Of a stretch of DNA of 64,000 nt, positions 56,814-64,000 are shown piece by piece. The stretch covers positions 52,378 through 116,377 of the forward strand of contig JAOPGA020001391.1 in NCBI GenBank assembly GCA_026419775.2. Direction: 5' to 3'. Position numbers and translations under genes: made by a program. The notes beneath the pieces are model-generated. The model was not told where the DNA came from and did not search any database. It saw only the letters and a program-made list of their open reading frames with translations. The DNA comes from Acrasis kona (taxonomy: Eukaryota > Heterolobosea > Eutetramitea > Acrasida > Acrasidae). Numbering within the stretch: position 1 is the stretch's first letter; every line of letters starts with the position of its first letter.

Positions 56814-57368
56814 TTAACAACACCCGTCCCAATGCTTTATTGTCACTTTTCTTCCATTAACAAGGCTAACTGTAGGGTAATACAGACCTTCGGGTAATTT
56901 GACAATTTTCATGCTCTGTCTATTTTTAAAAAATTCTATGGTATTTGTGTCTTGTCTCTGGTCTAATTTTATGCTAATCACATCGCCATCTACAAGACTT
57001 TCCGACAATGCACACGAATCAAATTGATCTGCATGTATGACTTCCCCAGTTCCCACAATTAAACCTACGCCTTTGTTGTTCATATATCCAATCACATCAA
57101 AATGGTTGTCGAATGAACTGAACGGGAACTCTGACGTCTCCACTCCTACTACGATGTACCAGGATGTAACCTTAGTCCTGGTCAAAGAATCGATTTTCAC
57201 TTCCCAACAACAAATTTCACCAGGAGAGATGGCGTAGTTTGTACGGCAAGTAATCCACCAATCGTCTTTGTTTTTTTCTACATTCTCTATAGACTTGGAA
57301 TCTTCGCTAAATTTCGCGTGTTGATGCAACTGTTTGGTTGCAACAAATCTCATCGAGTCCTCTGTCAT
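56814..57368 (-). CDS. SPRY/B30.2-like domain protein
   Basis: A 184-residue protein. The body matches a SPRY beta-sandwich: ICCWEVKIDS, WYIVVGVE, VGLIVGTGEV, VISIKLDQRQDTNTIEFFKN and LYYPTVSLVNG. SPRY domains bind peptides in adaptor and ubiquitin-ligase proteins; no other domain is visible. It ends in DGCC, two Cys that might be lipidated. I used the ATG at 57368, because the frame further upstream starts at GTG. TTTTTTTGTAAAAG lies close upstream of the start. Confidence 0.72.
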   Translation of the reverse strand: MTEDSMRFVATKQLHQHAKFSEDSKSIENVEKNKDDWWITCRTNYAISPGEICCWEVKIDSLTRTKVTSWYIVVGVETSEFPFSSFDNHFDVIGYMNNKGVGLIVGTGEVIHADQFDSCALSESLVDGDVISIKLDQRQDTNTIEFFKNRQSMKIVKLPEGLYYPTVSLVNGRKVTIKHWDGCC

Positions 57369-57451
57369 AATGATAGTTGTTCGCACTTTTACAAAAAAAT
57401 TCGTCAGGTAAGAAAAAATTGTTTTTATCTGTTGTTACATATCCTGACTGA

Positions 57452-58462
57452 TTACTTGGCTGCGGATGGTTGTGATTTAATCCATGCAAGTTCACTCTTG
57501 ATAGATAGTCTCTGGTCATTGACAACCTTGACTCTAGTTTCAATCTCGTTAGCAACACTTAGGATTGCAGACCTTCTATCGAATTCTGGCTTTTTGTTAT
57601 AAGCATCTACAGCTGCCTCATTTGCTTGTTGGGCTAAAACTACTTCAACTCTAGCAGAATCAAGTTCTTTGACCACAATGGCAAGGTCTTTGTTAAAGTG
57701 AACGTTCAAAATGTTCACAAGTTGTAAGATTTGTTGCTTTTTGGACTCATTGGTGATGTTTCTGTTGACGGCGTTGGAGATAAGATCAACAGTTTCTAGT
57801 TGCTTATTAAATATCGCTTGTTTAGCCTCGAGTCTAGACACAACATTTATCTCTTCTCCAAACCTCAATGCAGAGTCATCAACAGCCTTTTTTAAAGAAG
57901 TTTCTTTCTTTCTCTCCTCGTCGGTAATAAATCCAATTGCTCCTTTGAATTGGGTCATCAAGTCATCATCTAATAGAGGTATCCTGACAGCTAGTTGACA
58001 ATTAATCCCGGTAAAATATCTAGAGCAAGAACACTTATCTTCCTCCACGCACAGTCCATTGCCGCTACAGACATAATCTTCAGTTGATGGAGTTCTAATG
58101 TATTTAGCACAAGTAAAAGTATTTTCTTACCCAAAGCATGAAACTGACGGTGAAGTCTTTGTGGTTGGTTGTGATGCAGTTGTTGGTGGGACAGTAGTTG
58201 GTGGTGCGATAGTTGGTGGTGGGACAGTAGTTGGTTGAACTGCGGCGCTTTTGGTATTGGGAGCTGTGGGAATATAGGTTGCAGGAGAAGAAGTTGAAGT
58301 GGATGGTACAGGGGTGGTAGTTGGGACTGTTGTAGAGGCTTCTTCTTTGTTTGCCAAATAGGCTTTGTACGTTTCAATAGCACCAACTCTGGTTTGGGCG
58401 TTGATGCTTGACAAACACAATACTAACACATATAATACTACAATTACACTAAGGCCTCTCAT
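57452..58462 (-). CDS. Secreted mucin-like / EGF-like / coiled-coil protein
   Basis: Exons 58131-58462 and 57452-58094 join in phase over a 36-nt intron, giving 324 residues. A signal peptide (LSVIVVLYVLVLCLSSINAQ) precedes a Thr/Pro/Ser tract (about 45-105; TTVPPPTIAPPTTVPP) expected to be O-glycosylated. A six-Cys EGF-like module follows (VCSGNGLC...CSCSRYFTGINC, about 118-140), then a 180-residue helical, coiled-coil region without Cys. No membrane anchor is seen. It may be an extracellular matrix or surface-coat protein; the function is inferred from layout only. CTGTAAAC lies just upstream. Confidence 0.72.
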
Positions 58463-58650
58463 TTTTCCCAAAACTGTTTACAGTCAAGGTTGACCATAAT
58501 ATTTTTATACAGGATGTGAAAATGGACAATAATAAAGCGTAAAGTACTTTGATTGCCGCTACAATCTCAAGTTATATGGAAGCAAACTGCTGCATGTTTT
58601 AATATTTTACGTATAAAAACTAGTTTACCAATCAATTCACACATTACAAA

Positions 58651-59253
58651 ATGCTTCGAACGAACTATGTGATGAGGCAAATATGCCCCATCAGATTTTT
58701 TTCGATAACAAAACCACAACTTCAAAAACCGGCCGGAAAACCAGCAGCATCAAGCGCTCCAACTCCCGGTGCAGTCAAAGTTCTTGCTGCCAAAGTTCAA
58801 CTAAGAATCCCAGCTTGTCAAGCAACAACGAAAGAACCTGTTGGTCCAGCGTTAGGTCAGTATGGTATACCTGCTGGAGATTTTTGTACTCGCTTTAATA
58901 CTGCATCCGAGAAATTCATTGCAGGAAGCAAGATAGATTGTAAACTTCTATACTATAAAGACAAGAAATATGACATTGTTTTGGATCCTCCGGATATTTC
59001 AAGATTTGTGATCAAAGCATGTCAAATAAAGAAGGGAGCTAGCAAAGCGAAGAAAGTGGCAGAAATTGATCCTCACTATCCAGTCATTAATAGCAGAATG
59101 TTGTATGAAGTGGTAAACTATGTTTTCTCTTTGCGTGGTGAAAAAGTGGAGTTCAATCACTTTAAAATGGCAAGAGACTCATTAAGGGCAATGGGTATTT
59201 ATTTTGAAAATGAAAAAGCAGCTGGAACATCCGATGTTGTGAAGTATGAATAA
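58651..59253 (+). CDS. MRPL11: Mitochondrial large-subunit ribosomal protein uL11m
   Basis: This 200-residue protein has an Arg-rich mitochondrial presequence (MLRTNYVMRQICPIRFFS) followed by the L11 fold: VQLRIPACQATTKEPVGPAL with GQYGIPAGDFC, then KKYDIVLDPPDIS and a C-terminal RNA-binding helical domain (SLRAMGIYFE). L11 binds the GTPase-associated region of 23S-type rRNA in the mitoribosome. The gene is nuclear and intronless. The stop TAA lies within GAATAAA, suggesting a very short 3' UTR. Confidence 0.92.
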   Translation: MLRTNYVMRQICPIRFFSITKPQLQKPAGKPAASSAPTPGAVKVLAAKVQLRIPACQATTKEPVGPALGQYGIPAGDFCTRFNTASEKFIAGSKIDCKLLYYKDKKYDIVLDPPDISRFVIKACQIKKGASKAKKVAEIDPHYPVINSRMLYEVVNYVFSLRGEKVEFNHFKMARDSLRAMGIYFENEKAAGTSDVVKYE

Positions 59254-59330
59254 ACATGTACACTGTTATTTGATTATGTTCTTATGCTTTCTTATCTGTC
59301 ATCCGGTTGACGAGATATTACATTATTATA

Positions 59331-60100
59331 ATGTCAAACACAGAACAGGAGCCTGATATTGTGGAGGGAGAAGAGGAGGAAGGAGAAGAACAGGAAGAAA
59401 CAATACAAAATGATTCAGCTATAGCAAAATCTGATAAAAGAGAAGTTGAAGGAGAGGAACAGGAGGGCGAAGTGGAGGGTGAGGATGTAGAGGGGGAGGA
59501 ACAGGAGAAGACTGTGGTCGAAGGCGAAGATCAAAAAGACCAAACACCGAACACAGAGCAATCAGCGCAAATTGATACTACGACAACACACCCTGACACG
59601 GAGCAAGATCAAACAAAGGCAACTTCAACTCCAGTCGAAAAAAAAACGGAATCTGTGTTTGATCCCCTGGCCGGTTTATCACGGTCACTTGGTTTGTCGC
59701 TCGGTCTGAGCGAAAGCAAGAAGCACGACAGATCATCTTCCGTTAAATCGAGTTTGTTCAAGATGTTGACACCAGGTATTCTATCTTCAGATGTTCCTCA
59801 AGATACTGTTGTAACATCTCAACGACTCAAAGATCTTAGTACGTCACCTACTTTAATTTTTATTGACACATAACAGAGGAAGTAAACGATGATTCAAAGC
59901 GTCTTGTACAGTTAAAATACACCAACATGCTAAAGGGAATCAATCAACAAATCGTTGGCTTAAATCAACCGCTAACACGCACGTTAGGAGTCGCTCAGGA
60001 CATATCTTACAACATAAGGACACTTAATGAAAACTTGCACACCCTAACCACACGTATCACAGAAATGGACAATGGATCTCCGTTACTATCAATACAATAA
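59331..60100 (+). CDS. Acidic protein with C-terminal coiled coil
   Basis: Exons 59331-59838 and 59877-60100 join in phase over a 38-nt intron, giving 243 residues. The first 110 residues are extremely Glu/Asp-rich with degenerate VEGEE repeats. A middle LSRSLGLSLGLSES motif and a C-terminal helical region (LVQLKYTNMLKGINQQIVGL through ISYNIRTLNENLHTLTTRI) look like a small coiled-coil assembly module, reminiscent of BLOC-1/BORC-type subunits, but I cannot assign it. Without the intron the frame ends early. Its stop is 1 bp from that of the convergent clpB. Confidence 0.68.
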
Positions 60101-60101
60101 T

Positions 60102-62228
60102 TTATTCAATCATTTTACTATTTACACTCAACTTCAATTTGTTTCCAACTGCATCCACAGTAACCGTGGAGTGATCTTCAAGTTGACCCTTCAACACCAT
60201 TCTACTCAACTCCGTTACAACGTGCTTCTCTAGGAACCTACCAAGAGGACGCGCACCATAACTTGCATCATAGGCCTGTCTCAAAATCAAATCCTTTGCA
60301 TCATCTTTAATGTCCAAACTAATGTCACGTTCCTCAAATCTCTCCTTCTCAAGTAACATTAATTGCTTCTCGATCACCTTGTACAAATCATCTTGCGTCA
60401 ACGAATCAAACAAAATCACATCATCCAAACGGTTCAAGAACTCTGGTCTGAAATGTTGTTTCACTCTCTTCATAATCTTTTCTTCATCTCCAGTGTACTC
60501 GCTTCCCACATTACTCGTCAAAATCACAACAGTATTGGTAAAGTCAACCGTGCGACCTTGACCATCAGTGAGTCTTCCGTCGTCCAAAACTTGTAACAAC
60601 ACATTTAACACATCCGAATGGGCCTTTTCAACTTCATCGAATAACACAACGTTGTAAGGTCTTCTCCTGACAGCCTCCGTTAATTGACCTCCTTCTTCGT
60701 AACCGACATAACTTGGCGGTGCACCAATCAAACGAGTCACCGAATGTTTTTCCATGTATTCGCTCATGTCGATTCTTATGATGTGTTGATCGTCGTCGAA
60801 TAATTCTCCTGCGAGCGCTTTTGCTAATTCGGTCTTGCCCACTCCTGTCGGACCCAAGAATAGGAAACTTCCAGTTGGTTTGTCTCTTCTTGATAATCCT
60901 GCTCTTGATCTCAAGATGGCTAATGTGACGCTTTCTACTGCCTTGTCTTGTCCGATGACTCGTTTGTGAAGGGTGTCCTTGAGACCTAATAAACGTTCCT
61001 TTTGTGCTTGATTTAATTTCATGACCGGTATGCCTGTCCATCTTGACACGACCTGAGTGATTTGATCCTTTCCTACCATCTCTTGAAGTAATTGATTGTC
61101 GGATGAGGTTTTCGCTTGACTATTTGTTAATTGTTGAATGTGTCGCTCTAGATCAGGGATGGCATAGAACTTGTAGTCTGCTACTAGTTGAAGATCGCGG
61201 TTGCTTTCAGCGTTACTCATTTTTAACTTTAACCCATCCAACTTTTCCTTTAGTTGTTGTATTTGGTCGATACGTGATTTTTCTGAATCGTATTTGAGTA
61301 ATAATGGCTTGAGTTCTTCATCAATGCGTGATATTTCAGCTTCAACCTTTGTGATTCGATCTTTACTTGCTTGATCCTTCTCCAGTTCTAATGCTTTTTG
61401 TTCTATTTGAAGTTGTAGCTTTTGGCGCTCTAGTTTATCAATGACTTCGGGCCTGCTGTCCAATTGAACTCTTACATTGGCACAAGCTTCGTCGACCAAA
61501 TCAATGGCTTTGTCAGGTAAAAACCTTGATGTAATGTACCTTGAAGATAGTTGAGCTGCAGCGACTAGAGCTGAGTCCTTGATAGTGACTCCGTGATGCG
61601 CTTCATATTTTTCCTTGATGCCTCTTAGGATGGAAATCGTTGCATCAACCGATGGTTCTCCGACAAGTACTTGTTGAAATCTACGCTCGAATGCAGGATC
61701 TTTTTCGACATGTTGTCTGTACTCTGACAATGTGGTAGCACCGATGCAGCGTAGCTCTCCACGTGCTAACATTGGTTTCAAAAGATTAGCAGCATCCATG
61801 GCCCCATCTCCTTTACCAGCACCGAGAACTAGATGAATCTCATCAATGAACAAAATCACACCACCGTTGGCATCCTTTATCTCTTTCAAGACTGCCTGCA
61901 ACCTTTCTTCAAACTCTCCCCTATACTTTGCCCCTGCAATCAAAAGGCCCATGTCCAATGAAAATAGTTTAGATTGGAGGTTGGCAGGGACGTCACCTCT
62001 TACTATTCTCTCGGCCAATCCCTCCACAATAGCTGTTTTACCAACACCAGGCTCACCAATGAGAACTGGATTGTTTTTTGTTCTTCTAGATAGCACCCTT
62101 ATTACTCTTCTAATTTCGTCATCTCTACCAATAACTGGATCTACTTTACCGTCTTTGGCTTGTGCTATTAGATCGTGACCGTATTTTGATAAATGCTCAA
62201 ATTTGTTTGACTGTTCGCTGTTGTTCAT
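60102..62228 (-). CDS. clpB: ClpB/Hsp104 disaggregase lacking the N-terminal domain
   Basis: This 708-residue protein has AAA-1 (Walker A GEPGVGKT at 58-65, pore loop [12 protein letters not shown]), the full coiled-coil M-domain (about 270-400) and AAA-2 (Walker A GPTGVGKT near 455-462, pore loop [15 protein letters not shown], sensor EVEKAH). It begins at the point equal to about residue 158 of E. coli ClpB, so the entire Clp-N repeat domain is absent. No upstream exon supplying it or a targeting sequence was found within 140 bp. ClpB-type enzymes remodel aggregates with Hsp70. The missing N-domain resembles the short isoform made from an internal start in bacteria. The stop is in GAATAAA. 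Confidence 0.93.
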   Translation of the reverse strand: MNNSEQSNKFEHLSKYGHDLIAQAKDGKVDPVIGRDDEIRRVIRVLSRRTKNNPVLIGEPGVGKTAIVEGLAERIVRGDVPANLQSKLFSLDMGLLIAGAKYRGEFEERLQAVLKEIKDANGGVILFIDEIHLVLGAGKGDGAMDAANLLKPMLARGELRCIGATTLSEYRQHVEKDPAFERRFQQVLVGEPSVDATISILRGIKEKYEAHHGVTIKDSALVAAAQLSSRYITSRFLPDKAIDLVDEACANVRVQLDSRPEVIDKLERQKLQLQIEQKALELEKDQASKDRITKVEAEISRIDEELKPLLLKYDSEKSRIDQIQQLKEKLDGLKLKMSNAESNRDLQLVADYKFYAIPDLERHIQQLTNSQAKTSSDNQLLQEMVGKDQITQVVSRWTGIPVMKLNQAQKERLLGLKDTLHKRVIGQDKAVESVTLAILRSRAGLSRRDKPTGSFLFLGPTGVGKTELAKALAGELFDDDQHIIRIDMSEYMEKHSVTRLIGAPPSYVGYEEGGQLTEAVRRRPYNVVLFDEVEKAHSDVLNVLLQVLDDGRLTDGQGRTVDFTNTVVILTSNVGSEYTGDEEKIMKRVKQHFRPEFLNRLDDVILFDSLTQDDLYKVIEKQLMLLEKERFEERDISLDIKDDAKDLILRQAYDASYGARPLGRFLEKHVVTELSRMVLKGQLEDHSTVTVDAVGNKLKLSVNSKMIE

Positions 62229-62372
62229 TGGATTTTGTTGTTTTGTTTTTGATAAAATTTGATTTATTTATAGATATGATTGTAATTCCGTAATTCCTAT
62301 CATTTCCCAAATTCCGTTTGGTTCCTATCAAGATTTCTTTTGTGTTTTCGTAACATTTGAACAGAATTCAAG

Positions 62373-62975
62373 ATGTCTTCTCATTCACAGAAGTAGGATA
62401 AGTATCCATCAGATTGTCCATTGTTACGGGAAACGAAGTTGAGTCAACCTACGTTGTCTGTGATCATACACTCAACACCTTATATTTTTAGACATCCGAA
62501 AGTAGGTACCATTTATTGGGTAGGTCAAGTATCAACATTTCAAAAACCGAACATGTCATTCGATTCAGCTTCAAAAATCATAAAGTAACTGCAATTGCAA
62601 CCGATAAGCGAATTATCCCTAAGTGACAGAGTCGACCCACAAAATCTTTTCTTATGCGGATTATATTTTGGAAAAAATGAGCCCATTCTAAATACCATAC
62701 TCGAGCCGCTTGTTGACGATTTAATACAGCTTGACAAAGGTATAGTTGTAAAGAGAGGCGGTGAAACAATAAATGTTCGTGCAGGAATGACAACAAGACT
62801 TTTGATTTGCCAGCAAAAGCATGCGTATATGGAATGGTACAGTACAATGCAGGTTGTGCTTGCTCTTTTTGCTTGGACAAGGGAATACAGAAAAGCCAAC
62901 GTGAGGGGCGCAGTAGCAGAGGCCAAAGCGTCAGCAACCAACAAAAGTTTTCATAACTTTTACGCTCAACTTTGA
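62373..62975 (+). CDS. Possible transposon-derived or domesticated gene fragment
   Basis: One reading frame runs from the ATG at 62373 to a TGA at 62975 but contains a TAG and a TAA. Both stops fall inside plausible GT-AG introns (62393-62491, 99 nt; 62585-62623, 39 nt) whose lengths are multiples of three, so splicing restores one frame of about 154 residues. The segment NLFLCGLYFGKNEPILNTIL followed by EPLVDDLIQLDKGI resembles the Tnp2-like family of Kolobok/CACTA-type elements. The rest does not match anything I know. The first exon is speculative. It may be a relic or a host gene. Confidence 0.35.
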
Positions 62976-63008
62976 TCTGGAATGTAAGTAGTTTAAAATT
63001 GGACACAT

Positions 63009-63449
63009 TTATCTAACTTTGAAGGTGATTTTGAAGTGAATATCCCAGACAACTGCCAAATTTTTATTCGGGTAATTATAATATAATGAAGTATATAGTA
63101 ATTCAAGTTGAGGTGCACACTCCCCAATATTTGCAAAAAACTCACCAGACAAATTGCGACTTAGTCCTATGTATAGCTCTACTAGTTTTATCTTTTTAAG
63201 CAAGTTGATCAATGCATGATCTGAGATAAGTGTTTCATAATCAGCGTAAAAAGATTCCAAACGTAATTTCTTCAAATTAAGACCATAATCTGCAATTATA
63301 TTTACTATGTCATCTGTACAACGATTATAGAAAATAGTTAGGTCTTCTAGGTTAGGCGCACATTGTAATAACAGTGTAGTATAATGACTGTGCCTACCAA
63401 CTTCCTTACCCGCATGAGCTACAGCTTGAAGTTTTCTCAGATTATTCAT
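63009..63449 (-). CDS. Leucine-rich-repeat protein, possibly N-terminally incomplete
   Basis: A 146-residue frame with four or five LRR units of the F-box/AMN1 kind (CAPNLEDLTIFYNRCTDDIV, LNLKKLRLESFYADYE, KIKLVELYIGLSRN, CAPQLELLYTSLYYNY). Such repeats usually form the substrate-binding half of F-box proteins; no F-box is seen in this piece. The ATG at 63449 may be internal to a longer spliced gene, because the LRR begins almost at once. A minus-strand neighbour with membrane helices (63515-63736) is 66 bp upstream and could be an earlier exon. Confidence 0.55.
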   Translation of the reverse strand: MNNLRKLQAVAHAGKEVGRHSHYTTLLLQCAPNLEDLTIFYNRCTDDIVNIIADYGLNLKKLRLESFYADYETLISDHALINLLKKIKLVELYIGLSRNLSGEFFANIGECAPQLELLYTSLYYNYPNKNLAVVWDIHFKITFKVR

Positions 63450-63514
63450 CACGTGGGAATTCTATTATGTTGCTCGAATGCTCTTCATCAGAGGTATGAG
63501 AGCTCTCATTTGCT

Positions 63515-63736
63515 TTATTTACAATTGCTAACATCATTTAACATTTCATTCGTTATTAAAAACGATTCAATTTTAGGCATATAAGAAAGGAGTTTAAATA
63601 AATTGACAACGGTAAATTTATATAACAGTGCACAAAGAACACCAAACAAGAGAGCGAGGGAACAACCAAACGTGAATTTTAGTGGCAACCACTCCACTAC
63701 AAATTTTCCCCTATTAGAAATCTGTTCTGTTATCAT
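63515..63736 (-). CDS. Small hydrophobic membrane protein or exon
   Basis: A 73-codon ATG frame with one or two membrane-spanning stretches (FTFGCSLALLFGVLCALLY, then FKLLSYMPKIESFLI). No family recognised. It may be a stand-alone small membrane protein or a leading exon of the LRR gene at 63009-63449; a GTTAGC donor near its end would allow splicing, but I could not prove the join. Confidence 0.35.
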   Translation of the reverse strand: MITEQISNRGKFVVEWLPLKFTFGCSLALLFGVLCALLYKFTVVNLFKLLSYMPKIESFLITNEMLNDVSNCK

Positions 63737-63804
63737 CCCTTCGGAAAATAAAATTCACATTAGAGATGATTAGAGTGATGGATTACAAGATGATGTATTT
63801 TATT

Positions 63805-64000
63805 TTATTTTTGTGTCTTTCTTTTTAAGAGTTTGTTAGCACGTGGATGGTTTGATAATAAATTAACTACTTCAATATGTCCATACTTACTGGCACACTC
63901 ATAAGCACATTTAATGTCATCATATAATTCACTAAAATCTACGCGTGGATCATCTAATAGTAGTCTAACCACATCAGTATGTCCTTCCAAACTGGCAGAT
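63805..64000 (-). CDS. Ankyrin-repeat protein, C-terminal part, cut by window edge
   Basis: The frame is open to the window end and covers the last 64 or so residues of a protein. Two ankyrin units are visible (LEGHTDVVRLLLDDPRVDF and ASKYGHIEVVNLLSNHPRAN), followed by a basic end (KLLKRKTQK). Ankyrin repeats bind other proteins; the remaining N-terminal portion lies beyond position 64000, so no further function can be given. Confidence 0.75.
   Translation of the reverse strand, partial: SASLEGHTDVVRLLLDDPRVDFSELYDDIKCAYECASKYGHIEVVNLLSNHPRANKLLKRKTQK

Noticed and set aside
62391..62587. UAG/UAA read as glutamine (alternative genetic code)
   Set aside because: All other genes here use TAA/TAG/TGA as stops; both stops fall within plausible short introns.

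Overview
This is a compact nuclear window from a free-living unicellular eukaryote. About 35 protein genes can be supported, including poly(A)-binding protein, Pol III RPC2, TFIIH Ssl1, leucyl-tRNA synthetase, PIKfyve/Fab1, SZT2 and mitochondrial L11. Base composition is moderately AT-rich. Asn/Ser/Asp-rich low-complexity runs, F-box, RGS, 7TM and EF-hand proteins and gaps of tens of bases between genes recall heterolobosean (Acrasis/Naegleria-like) or amoebozoan genomes; I cannot fix the species. No rRNA, tRNA, CRISPR or intact mobile element was seen.

The gene structures share three features. Nearly all introns I could place by reading-frame phase are 35-45 nt GT-AG introns. Many start codons have a TTTGTAA element close upstream. 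Many stop codons lie inside an AATAAA-type signal, and convergent neighbours can have stops 1-20 nt apart. Several coding stretches, most clearly RPC2, need single-base corrections to read through, which suggests residual indel errors in the assembly.

Layout. 0-15 kb: RING/TRAF zinc-finger protein with a CaaX end, a fragmented small gene, PABP, another small gene, an FHA/coiled-coil protein that also ends in CaaX, a degenerate PAP2 membrane protein, Pol III RPC2, two small genes, an SP-RING SUMO-ligase-like protein and a secreted protein. 15-20 kb: a secreted alpha/beta-hydrolase fused to seven membrane helices and an RGS domain, then TFIIH Ssl1. 20-22.3 kb: a repeat-bearing, decayed stretch. 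22.4-34 kb: a large proline-rich protein, Ap4A phosphorylase, an F-box multi-membrane protein, a myristoylated EF-hand protein, a secreted peptide, a catalytically degenerate sedolisin, CHID1 and a TPR protein. 34.6-53 kb: the 4072-residue SZT2 homologue tail-to-tail with PIKfyve/Fab1, then a second EF-hand protein. 53-64 kb: leucyl-tRNA synthetase, SPRY protein, mucin/EGF secreted protein, mitochondrial L11, an acidic coiled-coil protein, an N-domain-less ClpB/Hsp104, a possible transposon-derived gene, an LRR protein, a small membrane protein and an ankyrin protein cut by the window edge.

The most novel item is the hydrolase-7TM-RGS fusion (15295-18180). It looks like a receptor whose ligand-binding ectodomain is a hydrolase lacking its catalytic histidine and whose tail is a G-protein GTPase activator. 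A second degenerate secreted enzyme (sedolisin, 30786-32189) and a degenerate PAP2 protein (6916-8085) suggest repeated reuse of enzyme folds without chemistry. SZT2 (nutrient signalling to TORC1 at lysosomes) and PIKfyve (PtdIns(3,5)P2 on endolysosomes) sit side by side, although adjacency is weak evidence of co-function in a eukaryote.
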